The position numbers and the translations under genes were made by a program. From assembly GCF_000968685.2 (NCBI RefSeq), contig NZ_LAKD02000049.1:186001-250000 (forward strand): DNA of 64,000 bases, in the 5' to 3' direction. Positions 25,863 to 34,527 of this stretch are shown here, one piece after another (within the stretch, counting starts at the first letter, position 1; the number at the start of each line of letters is the position of its first letter). The stretch is from Streptomyces antioxidans. Lineage in GTDB: Bacteria; Actinomycetota; Actinomycetes; Streptomycetales; Streptomycetaceae. Under the pieces are notes generated by a model that ran no database searches, had not been told where the DNA came from, and was given only the letters and a program-made list of their open reading frames with translations.

Positions 25863-27169
25863 CACATGCCCTTCAGGGCGTCGACGAACCCGGCCGGGCT
25901 GAGCTGCCCGTTGAACAGCTTCTGCACGGCGGTCTGCAGCGGCGGGGTGTACGTGGCGGGCAGCGCCTGGTCCCAGGAGAGCGTGAAGTCGGGGGCCCGC
26001 TTGACCAGGTCGTACTGGAACCGCGCGTAGTCGGGGTTCTCGTGCTCGGCGAGCAGGGCGGCGGCGTCGGAGGTGGTGGGGACGTCCCCGTTGGCGATGA
26101 GGTCCTTGGAGTAGTCCTGCCCCGCCGCGAACTTCACGAACTCGATGGCGGTCTTCCGCTCGTCGCCCTTCAGCTTGGCGTTGACCGACCAGTAGTTGGT
26201 CGGGTTGCCGACGACGCTCCTGGGGTCACCGCTGCCGCCCGGCACCGCGGGGAAGGTGGTCCAGCCCAGCCCCGACTTGGCGAACGCGGGCTGGTTGGCC
26301 TTCTGGTTGGCGTACTCCCAGCTGCCCATCAGATGCATGGCCGCCTTGCCCTTGGCGAAGAGCGTCGAGGCTCCGTCGGCGGTGTAGTTGACCGACTTGT
26401 AGTTCTTGCCGAACGCGCCCCGGCCGACCAGGTCCCTGACCGTCTGCGCGGCCTTGAGCACCGCCGGGTCGTCCCACGCCGCCATGCCCCGGCTCTGGAC
26501 CTTCCGGAACACCCCGGCCCCGCCGTAGCGGTCCACCAGGTACTCCACCCACATCAGCTCGGTCCAGGCATCGGTGCCGGCCAGCGCGAACGGCGTGACG
26601 CCCGCGCCCTTGAACGTGTCGATGAGCCCCAGCAGGTCGTCCCAGGACTCAGGGGGGCTGGCCCCGGCGTCTTCGAAGACCTCCTTGTTGTAGAAGAGGA
26701 TCACCGGCTGCATTCCGCGCATGGGGATCCCGTAGTGCTTCCCGTCGATCGCGCCCGCGTCGAGGATCGTGGGGATGAACGCCTTCTTCAGCTCCGGGTC
26801 CTTGGCGATCGCCGGGTCCAGGTCCAGCAGCATGTCCTTCCTCACGAAGTCGCTGATGCTGCCGCCGCCCCAGTTGAAGAAGACGTCCGGGGCGTTGGGG
26901 GTGCCCATGGAGGTGCGCATCTTGTCCGAGTAGCCCTCACCGGGCACCTCGGTGAGCTTCGCCTTGATGTCGGAGGTCTTGTTGAACCGCTTGATGACCT
27001 CGCGCTGCACCTTGGTCGAGGCGTCCTGGTAGACCCAGACATCGAGGGAGCCGTCGTCCGAACCCCCGGGGCCGCCGCTTCCGCAGCCGGTGAGCGCGGT
27101 TGCGAACAGCAGCACGGCTGCTGTGAGGGTGGACGCGCGGAGGGTGGACCTTGACCGAGGTATGCGCAT
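25862..27169 (-). CDS. Sugar ABC transporter substrate-binding lipoprotein
   Basis: 435 residues. The signal peptide runs through LTAAVLLFATALTGCG, with a lipobox ending at Cys28. The mature protein is a family 1 solute-binding protein (SLDVWVYQDAS at its start, GSWEYANQKANQP in the ligand lobe). GGAAGG precedes the ATG at 27169. It heads the operon binding protein, permease, permease, GH3. The likely cargo is a beta-linked oligosaccharide, inferred from the GH3 gene. Confidence 0.9.
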   Translation of the reverse strand: MRIPRSRSTLRASTLTAAVLLFATALTGCGSGGPGGSDDGSLDVWVYQDASTKVQREVIKRFNKTSDIKAKLTEVPGEGYSDKMRTSMGTPNAPDVFFNWGGGSISDFVRKDMLLDLDPAIAKDPELKKAFIPTILDAGAIDGKHYGIPMRGMQPVILFYNKEVFEDAGASPPESWDDLLGLIDTFKGAGVTPFALAGTDAWTELMWVEYLVDRYGGAGVFRKVQSRGMAAWDDPAVLKAAQTVRDLVGRGAFGKNYKSVNYTADGASTLFAKGKAAMHLMGSWEYANQKANQPAFAKSGLGWTTFPAVPGGSGDPRSVVGNPTNYWSVNAKLKGDERKTAIEFVKFAAGQDYSKDLIANGDVPTTSDAAALLAEHENPDYARFQYDLVKRAPDFTLSWDQALPATYTPPLQTAVQKLFNGQLSPAGFVDALKGM

Positions 27170-27176
27170 CGTCTTC

Positions 27177-27186
27177 CTTCCGGAAG
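27177..27186. promoter_or_regulatory. CTTCCGGAAG palindrome upstream of the binding-protein gene
   Basis: A perfect 10-bp palindrome, overlapping the ribosome-binding site. CTTCCGGAA recurs upstream of the lacI-type gene at 28640-28648. A shared operator for the LacI regulator is possible, but the overlap with the Shine-Dalgarno sequence weakens the case. Confidence 0.25.
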
Positions 27187-27275
27187 TAGCCCGATAATTC
27201 TCGGAAGTGGTTGCGTGGAAGGTAGGGGGGCGCTGATGCGGTGTCAAGGTCTCCGGCAGTGAGCTGGCTTCTGTT

Positions 27276-27462
27276 CCCCCACCCCGCCCCTTCCCGAACC
27301 GGGGGCCTCCCCGGCCCCCAACGCGGGGGCTCCGCCCCGGACCCCCGTCCTCAATCGCCGGACGGGCTGGATTTTCCAGCCCGTCCGGCGATTGAGGACA
27401 CGCCCGAAGGGCGTCCGGGGCCGGGGGCGGAGCCCCCGTTTCGGGAAGGGGCGGAGTGGGGG
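27276..27462. repeat. MITE-like palindromic element with 23-bp inverted ends and a perfect core hairpin
   Basis: The 350-base gap 27170-27519 contains this element. The left end (27276-27298) and right end (27440-27462) are inverted repeats with one mismatch. The core is a perfect hairpin: 25-base arms at 27347-27371 and 27375-27399 around a TTT loop. GGGGGCGGAGCCCCC-like sequence follows. The element lies downstream of the lacI-type gene and may also end its transcripts. Confidence 0.75.
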
Positions 27463-27519
27463 ATCAACCCTCGGCGCGCGGCACGCGGTGGGACCAGCCC
27501 CGGCGAGCTGGGCCTGGGG

Positions 27520-28563
27520 TCAGCCCCCGGAGGGTTGGGTGGTGCTGGCGCGGGTGACCAGTTGGGTGGCCAGCTCGACCCTCGGGGACTCGATCTCCTC
27601 GCCCCGCGCCTGCCGCAACACCGTACGGGCGGCCAGCTTCCCCATGTCCGCGAGCGGTTGGCGCACCGTCGTCAGGGGCGGCGCCGACCAGCGGACCTCG
27701 GGGAGGTCGTCGAAGCCGACGATGCTCACGTCCTCCGGAACCCGCAGCCCCCGCCGCCGCAGCGCCTCGATCGCCCCCAGCGCCATCTGGTCGCTGGACG
27801 CGAAGATGGCGGTCGGCGGGGTGGGTCCGGACATCAACTGGTCGCAGCCGTGGAAACCGGACTCGTGGTAGAAGTCGCCCTGCGCCACCAGCGCCGGGTC
27901 GAACGGCACCCCCGCCGCCTCCAGCGCCGCGCGGTGGCCGTCCAGCCGGGCGCGGCTGCACAGCAGCCGCGCCGGACCGGCGATCAGCCCGATCCGGCGG
28001 TGGCCGAGGCCCAGCAGGTGTTCGGTGGCGGCCATGCCGCCCGCCCAGTTGGTGGCCCCCACGGTGGGCGCGTCCAGCGCCGGGGAACCGGCCGGGTCGA
28101 CCACCACGATCGGCACGTTCAGCCGCCGCAGCTCCTCGTGGACCACCGGCTCCAGTACGGACGTCACCAGGATCACCCCGTCCGAGGCGCGGGCCCGCAG
28201 GTTCTTCAGCCACTGCCGAGCCGAGCCCGCGCGGCCGTGGATCGCCGAGACCACCGTGCCCACCCCGTCCCGGTGCGCGACGTCCTCCACGCCCCGGATG
28301 ATCTCCACCGCCCAGGGGCTGTCCAGGTCGTTGAAGACCAGGTCCACCAGCGCGGCGCGGTGGCCGGGCGCGCTCTGGCGGCGGCGGTAGCCGTGGAGCC
28401 GCAGCAGGTCCTCGACCCGGGCCCGGGTCTCGGGCGAGACGTCCGAACGGCCGTTGACCACCCGGGAGACCGTGGGCACCGACACCCCGGCCTCCTGGGC
28501 GATGGCCGTGATCGTCACCTTGGGCCGAGTGCCGTCCTCGGTGCCCCTGCTCTCCGTAGCCAT
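27520..28563 (-). CDS. LacI-family transcriptional regulator
   Basis: 347 residues. The N-terminal helix-turn-helix and hinge read TITAIAQEAGVSVPTVSRVV followed by NGRSDVSPETRARV. The rest is a periplasmic-binding-protein-like effector domain, ending with LADMGKLAARTVL. GGAGGCGGTC precedes the ATG at 28563. It lies directly upstream, on the same strand, of the GH3/ABC operon and most likely represses it until the imported sugar or its product binds. Confidence 0.9.
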   Translation of the reverse strand: MATESRGTEDGTRPKVTITAIAQEAGVSVPTVSRVVNGRSDVSPETRARVEDLLRLHGYRRRQSAPGHRAALVDLVFNDLDSPWAVEIIRGVEDVAHRDGVGTVVSAIHGRAGSARQWLKNLRARASDGVILVTSVLEPVVHEELRRLNVPIVVVDPAGSPALDAPTVGATNWAGGMAATEHLLGLGHRRIGLIAGPARLLCSRARLDGHRAALEAAGVPFDPALVAQGDFYHESGFHGCDQLMSGPTPPTAIFASSDQMALGAIEALRRRGLRVPEDVSIVGFDDLPEVRWSAPPLTTVRQPLADMGKLAARTVLRQARGEEIESPRVELATQLVTRASTTQPSGG

Positions 28564-28722
28564 GACCGCCTCCTCCGTTGACGGGAGCCACCCCCGCCCC
28601 GCACTTCCCGGGGGCGCACCCTCGGAACCTTGCAGAAGTCTTCCGGAAAACCGGATCGGGCGTGAAGTACGCGGCCATTTCAGCACGGGAACGGCGACGG
28701 GCCCCAGCGTGGGGCGCCGGAC

Positions 28723-29118
28723 TCAGGCGACCCGGGCCGTCACCTCGTCCGGGACCGCCCGCGTGCGGGTCGCATACGCCTGGACGGCGACCCCCTCGTC
28801 GTCCAGGCACCGCCCCGTCACCAGGTCGAAGCGCTGCTTCAGCAGCGGGGAGGCGACGAACGGGCGCCCGCCCGCCGAGCCCAGCAGCCCCCGGGAGAGG
28901 ACATACGCGCCGGTGAACGGGTCGCGGTTGGCGATCGCGTACGTGCGCCCCGCGCGGTCCAGGAAGACCGCCACCTGGGCGCCGTCCGGCAGCAGGGCGG
29001 CCACCCCGCGCCCGGGGGTGAGGTCGGTCAGCCCGCAGACGGTGAACCACCGCTGGTCGATCAGGAGTTCCACACGGACCGCGGTCCGCTCGGGTGGTGT
29101 CCCGGGTGCCGTGGTCAT
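28723..29118 (-). CDS. nirD: Nitrite reductase small subunit (NirD)
   Basis: 131 residues with the Rieske-like fold of NirD, without Cys/His iron-sulfur ligands, as is normal for NirD. Family blocks are VCGLTDLTPGRGVAALLP and YAIANRDPFTGAYVLSRGL, then PFVASPLLKQRFDLVTGRCL. The ATG at 29118 overlaps the stop of nirB (ATGA). It works with NirB in NADH-dependent assimilation of nitrite to ammonium. Confidence 0.93.
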   Translation of the reverse strand: MTTAPGTPPERTAVRVELLIDQRWFTVCGLTDLTPGRGVAALLPDGAQVAVFLDRAGRTYAIANRDPFTGAYVLSRGLLGSAGGRPFVASPLLKQRFDLVTGRCLDDEGVAVQAYATRTRAVPDEVTARVA

Positions 29119-31802
29119 CGGCTGGCGGTCCCTTCGAGGGTACGGACGGGGAGGGCCGGGCCCGCCAGGACCGTCAGGTCCGGCTTGACCTGGTCGCGCT
29201 CGGGCACGAACCTCACCGTCGGGTCGGGCGCGCCCGGCGCGTTGACGAAGGAGACGAAGCGCCGCAGCCGCTCCGGATCGCCCAGGGTCTCGGCCCACTC
29301 GTCGCGGTAACCGGCCACATGGTCGGCCATCATCGCCTCCAGCTCGGCGCACAGCCCGAGCGAGTCCTCGACCACCACCTCGCGGACGTGGTCAAGGCCG
29401 CCCTCGATCCGCTCCAGCCAGGCCGAGGTGCGCTCCAGACGGTCCGCGGTGCGGATGTAGAACATCAGGAACCGGTCGATGAGCCGGATCAGCCGTTCGT
29501 CGTCCAGGTCCTGGGCGAGCGGATCGGCGTGGCGCGGATCCGCCCCGCCGTTGCCGCCCACGTAGAGGTTCCAGCCGTTGGACGTGGCGATCACGCCGAA
29601 GTCCTTGCCGCGCGCCTCGGCGCATTCGCGGGCACAGCCGGAGACGGCCGACTTCAGCTTGTGCGGTGCGCGCAGCCCCCGGTAGCGCAGCTCCAGGTCG
29701 ATGGCCATCCGGACCGAGTCCTGCACCCCGTAGCGGCACCAGGTCTGGCCCACGCACGACTTCACGGTGCGCAGCGCCTTGCCGTACGCGTGGCCCGACT
29801 CGAAACCGGCGTCCACCAGCCGCGTCCAGATCTGCGGGAGCTGGTCCACCCGGGCGCCGAAGAGGTCGATCCGCTGACCGCCGGTGATCTTCGTATAGAG
29901 CCCGAAGTCGCGGGCCACCTCGCCGATCACGATCAGCTTCTCCGGGGTGATCTCCCCGCCGGGGATCCGGGGCACGATCGAATACGACCCGTTGCGCTGG
30001 AGGTTGGCCAGGAAGTGGTCGTTGGTGTCCTGGAGGGCCGCCTGCTCGCCGTCCAGCACATAGCCGCTCGCGCCGAGGGTCGGGGCCAGCGAGGCGAGGA
30101 TCGAGGCCACGGCGGGCTTGCATACCTCACAGCCGTCGCCCTCCCGGGCCTCCGCCCGGCCGTGGCCGTCCAGTAGCCGGGCGTAGGTGGTGATGCGCAG
30201 GGTGCGGACGATCTCGTACAGCTCGGCGCGGGTGTACGCGAAGCAGCCGCACAGCCCCTTGTCCACGCTGATCCCGCCCGCCTCCAGCTCGTCGTTGACG
30301 AGCGAGGTGAGCGCCTTGACGCAACTGCCGCAGCCGGTGCCCGCCCCGGTGCACTTCTTCACCTCGGGGACGGTGGTGCGGTGGTGGTCGGTGACGGCCG
30401 AGCGGATCGCGCCCTTGGTGACGTTGTGGCAGTTGCACACCACCGCCTCGTCCGGGAGTGAGGACGGGCCGAGGGCGGCGGGCGCGCCCGGTCCCGCCGG
30501 GAGGACGAGCTGTTCCGGGCTGATGGGCGGCACCGCGCCGGTGAGGGGGCGCAGCGTGCCGTACGCCTCGGCGTCGCCGACCAGCACCCCGCCGAGGAGG
30601 GCGCCGTCGGCGCCCACCACGAGCTTCTTGTAGACGCCGGTGCGGGAGTCGGAGTAGACGACGTCCAGGCAGCCGTCGGTGGTGCCGTGGGCGTCGCCGA
30701 AGCTGGCCACGTCGACGCCGAGGAGCTTGAGCTTGGTGGAGGTGTCGGCGCCTTTGAAGCCCGCACCGCTGGAACCCGGGGGGCTGGAGCCCTCGCCGAC
30801 CTGCGTATCGGCGATCTCGCGGGCCGCCACCTCGGCCATCTCATAGCCGGGCGCGACCAGCCCGTACACCCGGCCGTCGGCGGCCAGCGCGCACTCGCCG
30901 ATCGCGTACACCGCGGGATCGCTGGTGCGGCACGCCTCGTCCACCGCGATGCCGCCGCGCTCGCCGACGTCCAGGCCGCAGTCCCTGGCCAGTTGATCGC
31001 GGGGGCGCACGCCCGCCGAGAAGACGACGAGGTCGGTGTCGATGGACGAGCCGTCGGACAGCGCCATGGCGGTGACGGCGCCGTCGCCGTCCGCCGTGAT
31101 CTCCTTACCTGCGACACCGGTGTGCACGATCAGGCCCATGCCCTCGACCGTGCGGCGCAGCGCGGCGCCACCGCCCTCGTCCACCTGGAGGGCCATCAGG
31201 CGCGGGTTGAACTCCACGATGTGGGTGGTGAGTCCGAGCCCCTTGAGCGCACCGGCGGCCTCGAGGCCGAGCAGCCCACCGCCGACGACGGTGCCGGACC
31301 CGCGGTCCTTCGCGTACGCCTCGATCGCGAGCAGATCGTCGATGGTCCGGTAGACGAAACAGCCGTCGCTGTCCCTGCCGGGCACGGGCGGGACGAACGG
31401 GTACGAGCCGGTGGCCAGCACGAGCGTGTCATAGCCGACGGTCAGCCCGGACCGGCTGGTCACGGTGCGGGCCCCGCGGTCGATGGCCCGGGCCGGGTCG
31501 CCCAGGCGCAGTTCGATGCCGTGCCGCGCCATGAAGCCCTCCTCGACGAGGGAGAGCCCGTCCGGGCTGCGTCCGGAGAAGTACGAGGTCAGCTGGACGC
31601 GGTCATAGGCGGGGCGGGGTTCCTCGCAGAACACGACGACACGGGCGGTCTCGGTGACCTTCCGTTCGGCCAGCGCTTCGAGGAACCGCTGGCCGACCAT
31701 GCCGTGGCCGACGAGCACGATGGTGGGGGCCGCGGCACGGGCGTTCCGCGGGATGCCGAGGTGAGCGTCAGCCGGATGAGCGTGCGGGTTGTACGACTCC
31801 AT
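29115..31802 (-). CDS. nirB: Assimilatory nitrite reductase large subunit (NirB)
   Basis: 895 residues. The FAD site IVLVGHGMVGQRFLEAL starts near residue 28 and the NAD site VVGGGLLGLEAAGAL near 172. A BFD-type [2Fe-2S] cluster follows (VVCNCHNVTKGAI about residue 457, then CTGAGTGCGSC), with a second Cys set in GLCGCFAYT and GCEVCKPAV. The siroheme/[4Fe-4S] reductase domain carries CVGQTWCRYG (about 682) and SGCARECAEA (about 720). It reduces nitrite to ammonium in the cytoplasm with electrons from NADH. It is coupled to nirD. A GlnR-like box lies just upstream. Confidence 0.95.
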   Translation of the reverse strand: MESYNPHAHPADAHLGIPRNARAAAPTIVLVGHGMVGQRFLEALAERKVTETARVVVFCEEPRPAYDRVQLTSYFSGRSPDGLSLVEEGFMARHGIELRLGDPARAIDRGARTVTSRSGLTVGYDTLVLATGSYPFVPPVPGRDSDGCFVYRTIDDLLAIEAYAKDRGSGTVVGGGLLGLEAAGALKGLGLTTHIVEFNPRLMALQVDEGGGAALRRTVEGMGLIVHTGVAGKEITADGDGAVTAMALSDGSSIDTDLVVFSAGVRPRDQLARDCGLDVGERGGIAVDEACRTSDPAVYAIGECALAADGRVYGLVAPGYEMAEVAAREIADTQVGEGSSPPGSSGAGFKGADTSTKLKLLGVDVASFGDAHGTTDGCLDVVYSDSRTGVYKKLVVGADGALLGGVLVGDAEAYGTLRPLTGAVPPISPEQLVLPAGPGAPAALGPSSLPDEAVVCNCHNVTKGAIRSAVTDHHRTTVPEVKKCTGAGTGCGSCVKALTSLVNDELEAGGISVDKGLCGCFAYTRAELYEIVRTLRITTYARLLDGHGRAEAREGDGCEVCKPAVASILASLAPTLGASGYVLDGEQAALQDTNDHFLANLQRNGSYSIVPRIPGGEITPEKLIVIGEVARDFGLYTKITGGQRIDLFGARVDQLPQIWTRLVDAGFESGHAYGKALRTVKSCVGQTWCRYGVQDSVRMAIDLELRYRGLRAPHKLKSAVSGCARECAEARGKDFGVIATSNGWNLYVGGNGGADPRHADPLAQDLDDERLIRLIDRFLMFYIRTADRLERTSAWLERIEGGLDHVREVVVEDSLGLCAELEAMMADHVAGYRDEWAETLGDPERLRRFVSFVNAPGAPDPTVRFVPERDQVKPDLTVLAGPALPVRTLEGTASR

Positions 31803-31825
31803 GCCGGGAAGCCTGCGGGGCGGCT

Positions 31826-31863
31826 GTTACCCGGCCGCATCCCCGCCGTTTCCCGTGGGCAAC
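31826..31863 (-). promoter_or_regulatory. Candidate GlnR box upstream of nirB
   Basis: On the minus strand, GTTGC (31863-31859), GAAAC (31852-31848), GATGC (31841-31837) and GTAAC (31830-31826) are each separated by exactly 6 bases. This follows the GlnR pattern GTNAC-n6-GAAAC-n6-GTNAC-n6-GAAAC, with good first, second and fourth sites and a weak third. nirB is a known GlnR target in Streptomyces. The box ends only 23 bases before the nirB ATG. Confidence 0.45.
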
Positions 31864-31883
31864 GCTGCCCTCAGCGCGCCGGG

Positions 31884-33152
31884 TCAGCCGCTGTGAGGCG
31901 TCCCCAGCCGGACGGGCAGCCGTCGCGGGCTGTTGCCGACGAAGCTGGGGTGGGGGACCAGCTCCTCGTCGGGGACCGCCAGGTCCAGCGCGGGGAAGCG
32001 GGTGAAAAGGGCCTCGAGGGCGATCACGGCCTCCATGCGGGCCAGCGGGGCGCCCAGGCAGAAGTGGGCGCCGTGGCCGAAGGACAGATGACGTGCGCCG
32101 CGGGTGACGTCGAAGCGGTCGGCGTCCGGGCCGTACGCCCGCTCGTCGCGCCCGGCGGCGGTGTACGAGACGAGCACGGGCGCGCCCCGCGGGATGACCG
32201 CGTCCCCGACCGGGAGGTCCCTCGTGGCGTAGCGGAACGGGAAGAAGGACACCGGGCTGTCGTACCGCAGCGTCTCCTCGACCACATCGCCCCAGCTCGC
32301 GGCCCCGGAGCGGACCAGATCCAGCTGATCGCGGTGGTTGCACAGCGCCCGCACCGCGTTGGTGATCAGGTTGAGCGTGGTCTCGTGCCCGGCGATGATC
32401 GTCAGCATCAGCGTGCCGATCAGCTCCTCCTCGCTGAGCCGGTCGCCGTCCTCCGCGCGGGCCGCGATCAGCGCGCTGGTCAGATCGTCCCCGGGGTCCC
32501 GCAGCCGGGCCGCCGCCACCTGGCCGAGGACCGCCACCATCTCGCGGTTGGCGGCCGGGACCCGCTCGGGCGCGGTCTGGGTGGAGACGATCTCGTTGGA
32601 CAGCTCGTGCAGCCGGTCCTGGTAGCGGTCGTCCACGCCCAGCAGCTGGCAGATCACGCCCATCGGCAGCGGCAGCGCGAAGTGGCGGCGGAGATCGGCC
32701 ACCCCGTCCGGATCGGCCGCGGCGGCCCCGCCCAGCCGCTCCAGCAGGGTGCCGGTCAGCGTGTGGGCCTCCGGGCGCAGCGCCTCCACCCGGCGCGGGG
32801 TGAACGCCCGGGTCACCAGGGACCGCAGCCGCCTGTGGTCCTCGCCATCCGCGGTGATCATGCCGCGTACGGTGGCGAAGGTCCGCATCGGCCAGCCGGG
32901 CGGCAGCTCGTCGTTCCGCAGCGCGGCGAAGTGGCGGGCGTTCTTGGCCACGTCGGGGTGGCTGACGAAGTCCCTCAGCTCCTCGTGCCGGGTGATGGCG
33001 TACGCCGGTACGTCACCGGGCAGCAGGACCGGGACCGCGGCCCCGCGGGCGCGCAGCTCTGCGTTCACCGCGTGCTGGCGCGCCCCGGTGGGGTCCAGGC
33101 GGTGCGGGGCGGCGGGGTCGGCGTGCGCCACGGGGCATCGGCCGTCGGTCAT
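31884..33152 (-). CDS. Cytochrome P450, conservon-associated (CYP154/156-like)
   Basis: 422 residues. The I-helix motif is TIIAGHETTLNLI, the K-helix ExxR is EETLRYDSP, and the heme loop is LSFGHGAHFCLGAPLAR with the thiolate Cys. All key residues are present, so it should be active. AGGAGACAGCAG precedes the ATG at 33152. It is the last gene of the conservon cluster. The substrate is unknown; it needs a ferredoxin partner not seen nearby. Confidence 0.9.
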   Translation of the reverse strand: MTDGRCPVAHADPAAPHRLDPTGARQHAVNAELRARGAAVPVLLPGDVPAYAITRHEELRDFVSHPDVAKNARHFAALRNDELPPGWPMRTFATVRGMITADGEDHRRLRSLVTRAFTPRRVEALRPEAHTLTGTLLERLGGAAAADPDGVADLRRHFALPLPMGVICQLLGVDDRYQDRLHELSNEIVSTQTAPERVPAANREMVAVLGQVAAARLRDPGDDLTSALIAARAEDGDRLSEEELIGTLMLTIIAGHETTLNLITNAVRALCNHRDQLDLVRSGAASWGDVVEETLRYDSPVSFFPFRYATRDLPVGDAVIPRGAPVLVSYTAAGRDERAYGPDADRFDVTRGARHLSFGHGAHFCLGAPLARMEAVIALEALFTRFPALDLAVPDEELVPHPSFVGNSPRRLPVRLGTPHSG

Positions 33153-33201
33153 CTGCTGTCTCCTGCGGGGGAGTTGGGGGGAGTCGGGGGCTCGGGGCCG
33201 G

Positions 33202-34527
33202 TCAGCCGGGGCCCGCGGCCCGGGCCGCACCCGACGCCGAGCCCGATGCCGAAGCCGAAGTTGAGCCCGAAGCCGAACCCGATGCCGAAGCCGAGCCCGA
33301 CGCCGGGGCATCGGCGGCCAGTTGTGGCGCGGAGAACCGCACCGGCAGCTTGGCCAGGCCCTTGGACCACGGCGAGGTGATCCACGGAAGCTGCTCCTCC
33401 GGCACCGCGATCTCCATGTCCGGCAGCCGGTGGCGCAGGGTGTCCACGGCGGTACGGGTGATCAGCCGGGCCGGATCCCGCGCCGGGCAGCCGTGCGGAC
33501 CCGCCCCGAACGCGAGGTACGAGCGGTTGCCGACCACCGGGCGGCCGTCCTCGGGCAGCACCTCAGGGTCCGCGTTGGCGCCCGCGAGGCCCAGGATGAG
33601 CATGTCCCCGGCGCGGATGTCCTGGCCGCCGAAGCGCAGATCGCGGGTGGCGTAGCGGCCGGGGAAGTTCTGGGTGGGCGGCTGGCGCCACAGCACCAGG
33701 TCCAGGGCGTCGTCCACGGTGAGATGGCCGCGGGCCAGCGAGGAGCGGAACGCGGGGTCGGTGAGCAGGATCTGGAGCGTGGAGACGATCCAGTTCACGG
33801 TGGTGTTGTTGCCCGCGACGATGATCACCACGAAGTTGTGCAGCACCTCCTCGTCGCTGAGTCCGACGGGGTGCTCCAGCAGCCAGGACGTCAAGTCCGC
33901 GTCCGGCCGCCGCTTCTTCTCGGCGATCAGCCGCAGCAGGATCTGGCCCATCCGCTTGTTGGCGCCGGTGGCGGCCACGGTCGGGGCGACGATCGTGGTG
34001 AGCGCCTCGACCAGCAGGGCGCCGTTCTCCTCGTCCAGGCCCAGCAGTTCGGTGACGACCCGCAGCGGCAGTATCCGCGCGTAGCTCTCGACCAGATCCG
34101 CCGCGTGCTGGTCCGCGAACCCGGCGACCAGCCGCTCCGCGGTGGCCCGCACCCTGCGGATCAGCTCATGGCCGTTGACCCGCCCCAGCGCGTCGGCCAC
34201 CGCCGAGCGCATCCGGCGGTGCGCCGCGCCGTCGGCGAACAGCAGCGCCGGGCGCCAGCCCACGAGCGGCATCAGCGGTGAGTCCGCGGCCACCCGGCCC
34301 TCGCGCAGCGGGGTCCAGCGGCGCGGGTCATGGGAGAAGTACTGCTCGTCGCGGGTGAGGTGGAGCAGCTCACGGTGGCCGATGACCAGCCACGCCTCGA
34401 CCCGGGGCGCGATCTCCACCGGGACCACCGGACCGTGGTCGCGCCGCATCCGCTCGTACAGCTCGGTCAGCGGCCCGTCCAGCGCGGTGCCGTGCAGCGG
34501 CACCCGGGAGGCGGCCCGGGCGGTCAT
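33202..34527 (-). CDS. CYP157-like cytochrome P450 lacking the ExxR motif
   Basis: 441 residues. The I-helix reads VVIIVAGNNTTVNWI, with Asn where the acidic residue normally stands. At the K-helix, where ExxR is expected, the sequence is DLVLWRQPPTQNF, so Glu/Arg become Leu/Trp. The heme loop LAFGAGPHGCPARDP keeps the Cys. Conservon P450s of the CYP157 family are known for this loss. The last 40 residues are a Ser/Ala/Gly repeat tail. The ATG overlaps the stop of the GTPase gene (ATGA). Confidence 0.9.
   Translation of the reverse strand: MTARAASRVPLHGTALDGPLTELYERMRRDHGPVVPVEIAPRVEAWLVIGHRELLHLTRDEQYFSHDPRRWTPLREGRVAADSPLMPLVGWRPALLFADGAAHRRMRSAVADALGRVNGHELIRRVRATAERLVAGFADQHAADLVESYARILPLRVVTELLGLDEENGALLVEALTTIVAPTVAATGANKRMGQILLRLIAEKKRRPDADLTSWLLEHPVGLSDEEVLHNFVVIIVAGNNTTVNWIVSTLQILLTDPAFRSSLARGHLTVDDALDLVLWRQPPTQNFPGRYATRDLRFGGQDIRAGDMLILGLAGANADPEVLPEDGRPVVGNRSYLAFGAGPHGCPARDPARLITRTAVDTLRHRLPDMEIAVPEEQLPWITSPWSKGLAKLPVRFSAPQLAADAPASGSASASGSASGSTSASASGSASGAARAAGPG

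Noticed and set aside
29115..31802. NirB as a nitrate reductase or dissimilatory enzyme
   Set aside because: It has siroheme and BFD Cys motifs and no molybdopterin or cytochrome motifs.
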